Assembly: GCA_021770755.1 (NCBI GenBank)
Contig: JAETQI010000040.1
Coordinates: forward strand, 1 to 40,496
Origin: Lachnospiraceae bacterium
GTDB taxonomy: Bacteria > Bacillota > Clostridia > Lachnospirales > Lachnospiraceae
Direction of reading: 5' to 3'
DNA: 40,496 bases
Shown here: piece by piece, positions 7,745-16,950 of the stretch
Position numbering within the stretch: position 1 is the stretch's first letter
Layout: every line of letters starts with the position of its first letter
Notes under the pieces: model-generated
Database searches by the model: none
The model's input: the letters and a program-made list of their open reading frames with translations, nothing else
What the model was told of the DNA's origin: nothing
Made by a program: the position numbers and the translations under genes

Positions 7745-9553
7745 ATGGGAAAGTTCAGAAATTATATCAATAAGAAGTTCATAGAAAGCAATCCGGTCAT
7801 AGGCGAAGTGTTGTCGTATCAAAACAGGATTTATGGCAGACGACGCAGTGTATTTTCGCGTGCCGCATTGGATCTGCAGCTATATATAAAATATGTCCTG
7901 CTCCGTCGTCACCTGCTTGAAGAACAGGCAAAAAATAGAAATAAGGCAGTCTATCCGGAATCACAGATGAATCAGAAACAAGAGCTGGAGGCGATCATGG
8001 ATCGGCTGGATCAAAACGATACCGTTACATTTGATATGTGGGGTGTGTTGTTTTATGAGATCCTGAATGAGCAGCAGTTAGCTGCCCTGGCAGAAGCAAG
8101 ACTGCATTATATCGGATTGTCTGACATGGAGAATATGAAGAAATCGCTGTCATCAGAGCAGATACAATGCATCGATGACATCAGGCTGGACTTTATCATG
8201 CAGAATGATCGGATGAATGACTTGATGATGAGCGCATTACAGCATGGGAAAAAAATATATGTTTACAATAATTCTGACTATAGTGACCAGTTTGCGCAGA
8301 GAGTATTAGCGCGCTATTCCTGTTGTGCCGGGTTGACACCGATCTTGCAGGCTGGCATGCATGTCACAAATAAAATATGCAATATGACAGATGTGATGTA
8401 CAAAGATGTCAGGATACAGGGAGAGCGATATCGTCCATTCTATCATATCAATGCAGTTACAGCCTTGTATAATCAGATCGTAAATATAAAATTTCATAGT
8501 CAGGATAAGGAATATCCATTGTTTTATGAATATGGCTTTGCTTACGGCGGTATACTGACCTGCGGATTCTGTCAGTTTCTGGACAGACTGGCAGAGAGTG
8601 AGGGAGCGGACAAATTGATCTTTGTCGCGCGGGACGGGGATATCATGGAAAAGGTCTACAAGAAATATTTTGGCCATATAGATACTTCCTATCTGGTATT
8701 TTCACGGTTTGCTTCCTATGAGCTGATCTTTGACGATTTTCCGGAGGAATATATCGATAAAAATATCAAACCGAGGATCGGAAGGCAGGGGACAGACAAT
8801 TCCGTCAAAAAGATTTTGCAGGAATGCGGGTTGGAACGCTTAGAGAAATACCTTGATGAAGAAGGTATTTCCCCAAATGAACCATTGCATGATGAGAACT
8901 ACTTAAAGATCAAATCCCTTATCTTAAGGCACAGATCCGATCTTAGTGAAATTTTTGCGGAGACGGGCAATGCTTCCAGGGAATATATCATGGGAAAAAT
9001 AGGGACAAGCAAAAAAGTATGTATTGTGGATCTTGGCTGGCACGGCAAATCAATCGTGTATCTGAAACATTTGTGTGAAAAGTGCTACGGGTGGGATGGC
9101 GAGGTGATGGGTGCCCTGCTGGGGGCTTCGGAGAATGATGTCGTACAAGATCATATCAGGACAGGACTGATCCATACGTATGCATTTGAGAACGAATACT
9201 GGAGGAGTATGGGAACAAGGGTCGGAAAACGTATGGAATATAAGGAATGTATCTGTTTGGAGGCGCTGTTCTCTTCTACGAGCAGCACACTGCTAAGATA
9301 TACATACAATGCGGACGGGCATATTTCGTTTGTGTACGGGAAAAAGAATAAGAATATAGACAAAATAGCGCAGATTCATGAAGGGGTGTTGGATTTTGCC
9401 GGACAGTTTATGCCGTTGATCCAAAAATATAACCTGAAAATAACAGAGAGAGACGCGTACACGCCGGTGGATTCGGTTATGAGAAATCCTGAATATCAGG
9501 ATCTGATTTATCGCGGGTATTACGAAGAACCAAATGCAATGAATGGGTTTTAA
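7745..9553 (+). CDS. COG5610-type HAD-like protein, degenerate catalytic site
   Basis: A 602-residue protein homologous to the next gene product. Shared C-terminal blocks include LFYEYGFAYGGILTCGF and DKLIFVARDGDIMEKVY, typical of the COG5610 'predicted HAD hydrolase' family found in polysaccharide clusters. Its HAD motif I reads TFDMWGVLFYE: the nucleophile Asp remains but the usual Thr is Val. No GDxxxxD motif IV is apparent where the paralogue has VGDNYAVD. It may be a non-catalytic partner or a glycosyltransferase-associated protein. The ATG at 7745 is preferred over the GTG at 7739; the ribosome site is weak (GGGAAAG). It is the first gene of the AT-rich glycan cluster. Confidence 0.7.
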   Translation: MGKFRNYINKKFIESNPVIGEVLSYQNRIYGRRRSVFSRAALDLQLYIKYVLLRRHLLEEQAKNRNKAVYPESQMNQKQELEAIMDRLDQNDTVTFDMWGVLFYEILNEQQLAALAEARLHYIGLSDMENMKKSLSSEQIQCIDDIRLDFIMQNDRMNDLMMSALQHGKKIYVYNNSDYSDQFAQRVLARYSCCAGLTPILQAGMHVTNKICNMTDVMYKDVRIQGERYRPFYHINAVTALYNQIVNIKFHSQDKEYPLFYEYGFAYGGILTCGFCQFLDRLAESEGADKLIFVARDGDIMEKVYKKYFGHIDTSYLVFSRFASYELIFDDFPEEYIDKNIKPRIGRQGTDNSVKKILQECGLERLEKYLDEEGISPNEPLHDENYLKIKSLILRHRSDLSEIFAETGNASREYIMGKIGTSKKVCIVDLGWHGKSIVYLKHLCEKCYGWDGEVMGALLGASENDVVQDHIRTGLIHTYAFENEYWRSMGTRVGKRMEYKECICLEALFSSTSSTLLRYTYNADGHISFVYGKKNKNIDKIAQIHEGVLDFAGQFMPLIQKYNLKITERDAYTPVDSVMRNPEYQDLIYRGYYEEPNAMNGF

Positions 9554-9566
9554 GAAGGGGAGAGCA

Positions 9567-11657
9567 ATGGGAATATCTTTTGCGGGGACGAGATTACATA
9601 GGATATTTGTTGAAAGAAATAAATATGTTGAGCAGGAATACCATAATTATATTCAGGTCAATTCAAAGGATGGAAGGCGCCGCAGGGCAATGGAGTGGTT
9701 GTTTCTGATGAGAGTGAATATGGCGTATTTTTTGCTGAACAGAAGAAGCAAAACGCCGGTTATCAATGGAAAAGGGCAGACAAGGTCGATAGAAAAACTG
9801 CCATATTTAGAGGGTGCGGAGTCAGGACTATATAAGAGAAAAAAGGAAATTCATTTTGCAAATGATCTTATGCAATATGATGTGATTTCGTTTGATATCT
9901 TTGACACGCTGATTTTGCGTCCCTTTGCGAAACCTGCAGATCTGTTTATGGTCGTGGGAAATAAATTAAAGATCATTGATTTCATGCGGATACGCATGGA
10001 AGCGGAGAAAGCCGCAAGAGATGAGGCAATGGTTCTGAAAGGAAACCATGAAGTGACAATTAATGATATTTATGAGAAAGTGAGCAGGAAAACAGGAATC
10101 GATGTACAAAAGGGAGTGGAAACGGAACTGGAGACAGAGATGGAGTTCTGCTTTGCCAATCCGTATATGAAGCGAGTGTTTGATCTTCTGAAAGATCAGG
10201 GAAAAAAGATCATTTTAACATCCGATATGTATATTCCGGCCGGGCAGATGGAAAGACTGCTGAAATCATGTGGATATGAGGGGTACCGCGGGCTGTATGT
10301 TTCGTGCGACCATGAATGCAATAAAAGGAGCGGGGGATTATATCAAACAATCCTGCACGAGTCAGGTGGCCAGGTCAAAATAGTGCATGTCGGTGATAAT
10401 TATGCTGTAGATGTAACCAGCGCCAGCAAAAATGGTTTCGATACACGTTATTATAAGAACTGCCACGATATCGGAAATCCATACAGGGCAGATAATATGT
10501 CAGAGTTGGTGGGGTCGTTTTACGCAGGAATTGTCAATACCCATTTGCACAATGGGAGCAGACAGTACAGTCCATATTATGAATACGGATATATTTATGG
10601 CGGGTTGTATGTGACAGGATTTTGTAACTGGATCCATAAAAAGGCAAAAGAAGAAAATGTGGATAAGATCCTTTTTCTATCGAGGGATGGGGATATTTAC
10701 CAGAAGGTATTCAATGAATTGTATGGGGACATACCCAATGAGTATGTTTATTGGTCACGGATCGCAAATATCAAGTATACGATTGAAAATCAAAGGGAGG
10801 ATTTTCTGCTCCGGATCATCCGGCATAATTCCACGGCAGTCATTCCACGTACATATGGCGATGTCCTGACTTCCATATCGTTGCAAAAGCTTATACCATA
10901 TTTGAAAGAAGCATCTATGGATCGGGATACACTTTTTACGATCGAGAAAGTCAAAGCCTTTGAAAAATTTTTGTTAGGTCATTGGGAAATGATTGAACAG
11001 ATATACAATGAAGAGACGTTAGAACTTAAGAAGATCATGGAAAAGATATTATCGGGATGTAAAACCATTGCCGTGGTTGATGTTGGCTGGGGCGGAACGG
11101 GGCCATTGGGTATTAAGTATCTGATAGAAGAAAAGTGGCAGTCTGACTGCCGGGTCAAATGTTATTTAGCGGCAAGCAGGGATGTTAATCATGTGAAAAA
11201 TCTAAATGAGCTTATGAACAATGAGATAGAGGCGTATATGTTTTCGCAGTTAGAAAACAGACAATTATATAGTTTTCACGCAAATACGAATAAAGGATTG
11301 AACAATATTTTTTTCGAATTGTTTACCCAGGCGCGGCACCCAAGCTTTGGCGGTATCTGCAAAGATGGAAAATACGAATTTGATATCCCGGAAGTAGAAA
11401 ACTATGAAATGATCAGAGAGATACATCAGGGAATTATGGAATTTGCCAGAGATTATTATGGGAGGACGGATCAGTCGCGTTATTTGCGAAATATTTCAGG
11501 AACCGATGCATATGCAGCTTTTTGCATGATCATAAAGGATTTAAAGTTTGTGAAGACTTTTTTTAAGGATTTTACATATGCAAGAAGTATTTCAGGAAAT
11601 ATAAGTAAACAAAAAATAGAGAAAATAAGCGAGATTATTAATAAAGTACACGCTTAA
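9567..11657 (+). CDS. COG5610-type HAD hydrolase-like protein
   Basis: A 696-residue protein with HAD motif I VISFDIFDTLILRPF, motif II region KIILTSDMYIP and motif IV VHVGDNYAVDV in the N-terminal half. A second conserved half contains YYEYGYIYGGLYVTGF and DKILFLSRDGDIYQKVF. Members of this family sit in capsule and O-antigen loci; their reaction is not established, though phosphatase or glycan-transfer roles are plausible. The start at 9567 follows AGAAGGGGAG at 9553-9562 and lies just after the stop of the preceding paralogue. In contrast to that protein, its HAD motifs are intact. The two probably act together. Confidence 0.75.
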   Translation: MGISFAGTRLHRIFVERNKYVEQEYHNYIQVNSKDGRRRRAMEWLFLMRVNMAYFLLNRRSKTPVINGKGQTRSIEKLPYLEGAESGLYKRKKEIHFANDLMQYDVISFDIFDTLILRPFAKPADLFMVVGNKLKIIDFMRIRMEAEKAARDEAMVLKGNHEVTINDIYEKVSRKTGIDVQKGVETELETEMEFCFANPYMKRVFDLLKDQGKKIILTSDMYIPAGQMERLLKSCGYEGYRGLYVSCDHECNKRSGGLYQTILHESGGQVKIVHVGDNYAVDVTSASKNGFDTRYYKNCHDIGNPYRADNMSELVGSFYAGIVNTHLHNGSRQYSPYYEYGYIYGGLYVTGFCNWIHKKAKEENVDKILFLSRDGDIYQKVFNELYGDIPNEYVYWSRIANIKYTIENQREDFLLRIIRHNSTAVIPRTYGDVLTSISLQKLIPYLKEASMDRDTLFTIEKVKAFEKFLLGHWEMIEQIYNEETLELKKIMEKILSGCKTIAVVDVGWGGTGPLGIKYLIEEKWQSDCRVKCYLAASRDVNHVKNLNELMNNEIEAYMFSQLENRQLYSFHANTNKGLNNIFFELFTQARHPSFGGICKDGKYEFDIPEVENYEMIREIHQGIMEFARDYYGRTDQSRYLRNISGTDAYAAFCMIIKDLKFVKTFFKDFTYARSISGNISKQKIEKISEIINKVHA

Positions 11658-11671
11658 CTGGGAGAGAAAAC

Positions 11672-13225
11672 ATGTTGCTATTTCATGCGGTGAGCACCTA
11701 TCAATTATTGCTATTAGTTGAATATAAAATTAAGTATCATGTGAACGACAAAGCTGTTTTATTAATTCCGGACTCCCTTGTACAGAAATATTCTAAATAC
11801 AGTAAACTGACAAAATATTTTGATGATATAGTGCTTTATGAGATTAAGAGTCCTGAGCGCAGGAGCAGATCGATCAAGGAAGATACGCGGGATTATTTTG
11901 AAGCAGTATTAAGGAAACAGGATTATCTCATAACTGATTTTGATGAGATTTATGTCGGTTGCGCACATTATTATTTTGGAATTTATCTGGCGTCAAATGA
12001 TATTCCGTTTACGTTTTTTGAAGATGCGGCAGGAATGCTGAGCAGACCGGAAGTTTTGGTTGAAATCGAAGAAAAGTATCCAGTGAAAAGGGAGTATAAT
12101 CTACAGTATGGTCTGTACGATGGTACATGCCCGTGTATTAAGAAAGTAGTCTGTAATAAGAACGCACAATGTAAGGAGTTTGATCATGTTGAACATTTTG
12201 ATGTGGTGGAAGAGCTGTTAAATCTGCCTGAGACCGACAGAGAGTGGTTAAAAAGATTTTTTACGGATCTGGAGGTGCTTGATATCAGGCAAAATGCGAT
12301 TTTATTTTTAACCCAGCATTTTGCCAATCTGCAGATACTGTCTTTCGAACAGCACATATTGATCTATCAGACGGTGTTTGACTATTTCTTTGAGGGAAAG
12401 GAAGTTGTTATCAAACCGCATCCCAATGATATTATGTATTATGGAAAACTTTTTCCGCAGTATCAGATCATAAGGGACATTTTTCCGTCAGAATTTCTGC
12501 CGATCATGTTCACAAACAAGCCTGACATGATCGCGACGATCAGTTCAACTGCGATCAATAATCTGTACCGGTATTTTGCGAAAAGTTTTTCCCTGGGAAC
12601 ACAGTACGAGAAGGATTTTCCCTATACACACAGATATTATATGGCAGTGCAGATCATGAAAAGGCTTGGGATCAGTATAGGGCAGGAACATGGCATTGGC
12701 ACAAATGATGCGCTGATCAAGGCTTTGCTGCAGATCGAATCGGAAAAAGGATATGCTGCCAATCCGGATCTTCGCCACGTCAGATGCTATATTGTGGATG
12801 ACATACAAAAGCAGGAGGAGCATACGAGGGAATCTATCATTAAGATGATGGAGCAGATGGAAGAAGAAAGCATAATAATATTCATTAATTCCCAGACGGA
12901 CTATTGTTTTTATGATCTGTATCATAAATCACTCTGGGAAAATATCGTGCCCGTCTGCATCCACAAGAAAAGGACGAGGGAAGAAGATTTTTACTCGGAT
13001 GTAAATCCCGAGATCCTATATCTATATTCAAAAAGCAAGGAGATACGCGGTATGGCAGCAGATTATGAGATGAACAAAAGTCTGACAAATAGTGGGTTGG
13101 AAATAGAGGTCCGGCGTTTATCGCCAGAGGAAAGGCGCATAAAAGTGCTCGAAGGGCTGCTTGAGGCGACAGAAAAGAGACTTTTGCATTACATACAGAT
13201 TGTTGAAAATGATACAAAAGCATAG
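11672..13225 (+). CDS. polysialyltransferase-like glycosyltransferase
   Basis: A 517-residue protein resembling the sialyl/polysialyltransferase-type GT-B families (GT38/GT52-like). Visible signatures are FFEDAAGM (about 116-122, acceptor loop), VVIKPHPND (246-253, the HP motif that binds CMP-sugar) and TISSTAINNLY (289-299, the S motif). About 140 further residues follow (380-517) that I do not recognise. Two CMP-sugar synthetases encoded downstream would supply its donor. It probably adds an acidic CMP-activated sugar to a surface polymer at the cytoplasmic membrane face. Ribosome site GGGAGAG at 11660-11666. Confidence 0.7.
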   Translation: MLLFHAVSTYQLLLLVEYKIKYHVNDKAVLLIPDSLVQKYSKYSKLTKYFDDIVLYEIKSPERRSRSIKEDTRDYFEAVLRKQDYLITDFDEIYVGCAHYYFGIYLASNDIPFTFFEDAAGMLSRPEVLVEIEEKYPVKREYNLQYGLYDGTCPCIKKVVCNKNAQCKEFDHVEHFDVVEELLNLPETDREWLKRFFTDLEVLDIRQNAILFLTQHFANLQILSFEQHILIYQTVFDYFFEGKEVVIKPHPNDIMYYGKLFPQYQIIRDIFPSEFLPIMFTNKPDMIATISSTAINNLYRYFAKSFSLGTQYEKDFPYTHRYYMAVQIMKRLGISIGQEHGIGTNDALIKALLQIESEKGYAANPDLRHVRCYIVDDIQKQEEHTRESIIKMMEQMEEESIIIFINSQTDYCFYDLYHKSLWENIVPVCIHKKRTREEDFYSDVNPEILYLYSKSKEIRGMAADYEMNKSLTNSGLEIEVRRLSPEERRIKVLEGLLEATEKRLLHYIQIVENDTKA

Positions 13226-13237
13226 AAGAGGCAGATT

Positions 13238-14845
13238 ATGGGTAAGATAAAACTTCTTGACTGCACGCTGCGTGACGGCGGATATATTAATAATTGGAAC
13301 TTTGGCAGAAAAAACATAAAGAATATATGCAGCAGCCTTGCGGAAGCGCGGATTGATGTTGTTGAAGTGGGATTTCTCACCAATAAGGCACATTCGGAAG
13401 AAGATGCTCTGTATTGCAGTTGTGAGGAGATCGCACAGACCGCCAATATCGATAAAAATAAAACTGAGATCGCTGCCATGATCGCGATTGGAGAAACAGA
13501 GATGGATCCGATATCCCTGCCGAAAGCAGATAAGGCGGTTTTGGATATTGTCAGGATCACATTTCACCATACACGACAGGAAATAGAAAAAGCAGTGGCA
13601 TATGCAGGCTGTCTAATGCAAAAAGGATACAAAGTCTGTATGCAGCCTGTCGGAACGACCATTTATAAGGACAGGGAGTTATTGGAATTAATCGAGATCG
13701 TTAACAAACTAAAGCCATATGCATTTTATCTTGTTGACACGCTGGGGACATTGTATAAAAAAGAATTATTGCGATTCATTTACCTGATTGATAACAACCT
13801 GGAACGGAGTATCAAACTGGGTTTTCATTCCCATAATAATCTTCAGATGTCATTCTCAAATGCGCAGTTAATCTTAGAATATTCGTCGGCGAGAGAATTT
13901 TTGATTGACTGCTCGCTCTTTGGGATGGGGCGCGGAGCCGGAAACCTGTGCACGGAGTTGATCGCGCAGTACATGAACTCGGAAGGAATTGCAGCTTACA
14001 ACATGATGCCGATCGTTGCAGCGATCGACAACTATATCAATCCGATCCATCTGACAAAAACATGGGGATATTCGGCACAATACTATATTGCGGCAATTCA
14101 TAACTGTCATCCAAATTACGCCTCCTACCTGATGAACAAACAGACATTAAACATGAACCAGATCGATCTGATCCTGAAAAATATCGCAAGTGAAGATAAA
14201 CATATTTTTAAAAGAGATGTGATCGAGCATGCGTACTTTCGGTTTCAGAACCGTGATATTGATGATGTGGAAAGCATCAACAGACTGAGCGAAGAACTGG
14301 TGGGGAGCGGAAAGGATGTATTGGTATTAGCATCCGGAAAGACAATATTGGACTACAAAGAAAGGATCAGGGCATTTGCGGGGACGGGGCATGTGATCGT
14401 TATAACGATCAACGGAAGTTATGCAGACTATCCTGGTGATTATATGTTTCTGAGCAACCAGAAAAGGATGTATGATATTGATTATGAGGAATATGGGGGA
14501 AAGATCATCATGACATCAAATCTTCCAAAGGTAAATTCGGAATGCATATATGTTGATTACGATAAACTGGCGGATTATGAATATGAAGAAGCTGACAATG
14601 CGGGGCTGATGCTGCTGCGTCTGCTGGAAAGAGTAGGTGTTGCCAGAGTATATATAGCAGGGTTTGACGGATTTGACCAAAGTGTAAATAGAAATTACTA
14701 CGATAAAGATCTGATCAACAATGTTTTACCGGATGTTGTGGAAATGAAAAATGCGTCTATCCGCAGTCAGTTAAAAAAGATCATGGAAAAGCTGGATGTT
14801 ATCTTTCTGACACCAAGCAAATATCTGATTGAGGAAATGTCATGA
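13238..14845 (+). CDS. DRE-TIM metallolyase (aldolase) fused to a C-terminal domain
   Basis: The 535-residue protein starts with LLDCTLRDGGYINNW (Arg12, Asp13), the DRE-TIM signature, and has the metal-binding GFHSHNNLQMS (His197, His199). This is the HMGL-like aldolase family that includes 4-hydroxy-2-oxovalerate aldolase. From about residue 330 a second domain begins (VLVLASGKTILDYKERI) resembling MptE/DUF115-type domains. With a phosphatase and two cytidylyltransferases immediately downstream, it is a candidate for making a 2-keto-3-deoxy acid by pyruvate aldol addition. It would replace the KdsA/NeuB-type synthase, which is missing here. The gene overlaps the HAD gene by 4 bases. Confidence 0.75.
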   Translation: MGKIKLLDCTLRDGGYINNWNFGRKNIKNICSSLAEARIDVVEVGFLTNKAHSEEDALYCSCEEIAQTANIDKNKTEIAAMIAIGETEMDPISLPKADKAVLDIVRITFHHTRQEIEKAVAYAGCLMQKGYKVCMQPVGTTIYKDRELLELIEIVNKLKPYAFYLVDTLGTLYKKELLRFIYLIDNNLERSIKLGFHSHNNLQMSFSNAQLILEYSSAREFLIDCSLFGMGRGAGNLCTELIAQYMNSEGIAAYNMMPIVAAIDNYINPIHLTKTWGYSAQYYIAAIHNCHPNYASYLMNKQTLNMNQIDLILKNIASEDKHIFKRDVIEHAYFRFQNRDIDDVESINRLSEELVGSGKDVLVLASGKTILDYKERIRAFAGTGHVIVITINGSYADYPGDYMFLSNQKRMYDIDYEEYGGKIIMTSNLPKVNSECIYVDYDKLADYEYEEADNAGLMLLRLLERVGVARVYIAGFDGFDQSVNRNYYDKDLINNVLPDVVEMKNASIRSQLKKIMEKLDVIFLTPSKYLIEEMS

Positions 14846-15486
14846 AAAAGTATGAGTTGGTTATCTTTGATCTGGACGGGACACTGGCAGACACGTCGGA
14901 AGGAATTATAAATGCACACAGATATGCAAATGCTCAGATGAACAGAGAGCAGCCAGAGGAACAGGAATTAAGACATATCATAGGGGCGTCGCTGTTAGAT
15001 ACATATATTTATCAGTTCGGATATCAGAGGTGTGAGGCGGAAAAAGCAGTTCGGATCTATAGGGACTGGTATGGGAAGTATGGTGTAAAAGAGGCAGAAC
15101 TTTACCAAAATATCGATGAGCTGCTGCAAATATTGTATCATAAAGGCTGTAAACTCGCAGTGGCGACGCTGAAAGCGGAAAATCTTGCAAGGGAAGTTCT
15201 TGCCAATCTGGGCATAGACCATTTTTTTAACCTGATTCACGGTGTGGATACAAAGGACAGATTGTCAAAGTGTGATCTGATCAATATGTGCATCAGCGAG
15301 TTGGAGTGCGAAAAAGCGGCAAGTATTTTAGTGGGTGACAGTATGCACGATATGGCAGGAGCGGAGGAAGCTGGTATTGATTTTGTGGGGGTGACATATG
15401 GATTTGGACATTTTGCGGAGGGGCAGATGTACGAGAATATGAAGATGACAATTGCCGATCCGCTAGAGCTCTTAAGGATATTGTAA
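14842..15486 (+). CDS. HAD family phosphatase (Gph-like)
   Basis: A 214-residue haloacid-dehalogenase phosphatase with motif I VIFDLDGTLADT, motif II LAVATLKAE and motif IV ILVGDSMHDMAGAEEAG, plus an alpha-helical cap between residues 20 and 90. It resembles phosphoglycolate phosphatase-type enzymes that act on small sugar phosphates. Its start overlaps the aldolase stop (ATGA-type, 4 bases), so the two are co-translated. It probably dephosphorylates the aldolase product before CMP activation, as KdsC does in KDO synthesis. The substrate is inferred from context only. Confidence 0.85.
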   Translation: MKKYELVIFDLDGTLADTSEGIINAHRYANAQMNREQPEEQELRHIIGASLLDTYIYQFGYQRCEAEKAVRIYRDWYGKYGVKEAELYQNIDELLQILYHKGCKLAVATLKAENLAREVLANLGIDHFFNLIHGVDTKDRLSKCDLINMCISELECEKAASILVGDSMHDMAGAEEAGIDFVGVTYGFGHFAEGQMYENMKMTIADPLELLRIL

Positions 15487-15515
15487 AGTATTGTTTATGA
15501 AAGGAAAGGGATAAA

Positions 15516-16292
15516 ATGAAAATAATCGGAGTGATACCGGCAAGATACGGATCAACAAGATTTCCGGGAAAACCAATCGCTGATATATGTGGAAAACCGA
15601 TGATCTGGTGGGTATATAGTCGAATAGAAAAAATGAATGTGTTTGATGATATAGTATGCGCAATAGATGATGACAGGATTCGCGAAGTATGTGAGCATTA
15701 TGGGATGAAATATGTACTTACTCAAAAAGGGCATCCTGAGCATATTTCCAGGATACATGAAGTGGCGATGAAGATGGAGGCGGATTATTACATATCGGTG
15801 AATGGTGATGAACCGTTAGTATCATCTAAATGCATATTACCGATATTACCTCAAAAGATAGTTGAAGAGCCGTATTTTGGTGGTGCGATGAGAGTGCTGA
15901 CAGATCCTGCAGAAACGATAGATTTTGCCAAAATAAAGCTTGTTGTTTCAGAAAGCGGGCGGTGTTTATATATGTCGAGAATGCCTGTACCATATCCAAG
16001 GGGGACGTTGCTTTTTCAGTATAACAAATATGTTGGAGTAGAATGTTTTAATAAATCAGCATTGGACTTTTTTGTCAGTACGCCAATGGGAAAACTGGAG
16101 AAAATAGAGGATATCGATCATTTGAGATTTCTGGAAAATGGGATAGAGTTGTATTTTTCATATGTTGAAACGGAGTCTATCTCAGTCGATACGCCAAAGG
16201 ATCTGGAAAAGGTACGTAAAATGATGACAAGTGCGGGGGGGGGGTATAAGAACCTAAGATATCCGTCTGTGGAACGGAGGGCATGCGCATGA
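15516..16292 (+). CDS. KdsB-like CMP-sugar cytidylyltransferase with G10 tract near its end
   Basis: A 258-residue nucleotidyltransferase beginning IIGVIPARYGSTRFPGKPI, the signature of 3-deoxy-manno-octulosonate cytidylyltransferases; YISVNGDEPLV (substrate site) and SISVDTPKDLEKVRKMM (family end) are also visible. It should activate a keto-deoxy acid as a CMP-sugar. After the conserved end at about residue 236, codons 240-243 contain ten G (16235-16244), followed by a 15-residue tail that overlaps the next gene's start. Nine or eleven G would stop translation within a few codons without harming the core. This could change coupling to the next gene rather than activity. Confidence 0.85.
   Translation: MKIIGVIPARYGSTRFPGKPIADICGKPMIWWVYSRIEKMNVFDDIVCAIDDDRIREVCEHYGMKYVLTQKGHPEHISRIHEVAMKMEADYYISVNGDEPLVSSKCILPILPQKIVEEPYFGGAMRVLTDPAETIDFAKIKLVVSESGRCLYMSRMPVPYPRGTLLFQYNKYVGVECFNKSALDFFVSTPMGKLEKIEDIDHLRFLENGIELYFSYVETESISVDTPKDLEKVRKMMTSAGGGYKNLRYPSVERRACA
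16235..16244 (+). repeat. G10 homopolymer tract at 3' end of KdsB-like gene
   Basis: Ten consecutive G. With ten, the frame reads through to the stop at 16290-16292 and overlaps the next start; with nine it stops at TAA after GIRT, and with eleven at an immediate TAA. Confidence 0.85.
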
Positions 16293-16948
16293 AGACAGTG
16301 GCCTTTGTTCCGATCAAATTAAACAGTGAACGGTTGCCGATGAAAAATATAAAACGTTTCACCAACGGTGAACCATTGATCATATACATTTTAAGAACCC
16401 TGAAAAAAATTCCTGTTATAGATGAGATCTATGTATATTGCAGCAGTGAGGAAATAAAATCATATATACCTGACGGAATCCAGTTTTTACCGAGAGATGT
16501 ATACTATGATCTGCCAGATACAAAATTTAATGATGTGTTAAAAAGTTTTGCAGAACTTGTTGATGCCGATACTTATGTACTGGCACACGCGACAGCTCCG
16601 TTTTTAAGGAAAGAAAGTATTGAAATGGGGATTAGAAAGGTGAACCTGGAAGGTTATGATTCGGCTTTTGCGGCAGTACCTTTTCAGGAATTTTTGTGGA
16701 GAGATCATAAACCATTCAATTATGACCTGCAGGATATTCCGAGGACGCAGGATCTGGAAAAATTTTACAGGGAAACCTGCGGGTTGTATATATATAGAAA
16801 GCGGCTGATCGAGCGTGGCAGGAGAATTGGAGAAAAACCATTTTTACTCCCGGTTACAGAGATAGAGGCGTGCGATATCAATACAGAAGAGGATTTCTAT
16901 ATTGCGGATGCGATATACAATTATAGGAAGATGAAAGAGGAGCAGTAA
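16289..16948 (+). CDS. NeuA-like acylneuraminate cytidylyltransferase family protein
   Basis: A 219-residue protein starting MKTVAFVPIKLNSERLPMKN, the P-loop-like signature of CMP-sialate-type cytidylyltransferases; ATAPFLRKESIEMGI and a CDINTEEDF end are also visible. It would activate a nonulosonate or similar acid with CTP. The start at 16289 is preferred over 16283 because CGGAGGG (16275-16281) is 7 bases away. It overlaps the KdsB-like gene's stop, so ribosomes probably reinitiate here. It is odd that two different CMP-sugar synthetases stand side by side; either two acids are used or one enzyme has drifted. Confidence 0.8.
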   Translation: MKTVAFVPIKLNSERLPMKNIKRFTNGEPLIIYILRTLKKIPVIDEIYVYCSSEEIKSYIPDGIQFLPRDVYYDLPDTKFNDVLKSFAELVDADTYVLAHATAPFLRKESIEMGIRKVNLEGYDSAFAAVPFQEFLWRDHKPFNYDLQDIPRTQDLEKFYRETCGLYIYRKRLIERGRRIGEKPFLLPVTEIEACDINTEEDFYIADAIYNYRKMKEEQ

Positions 16949-16950
16949 AA

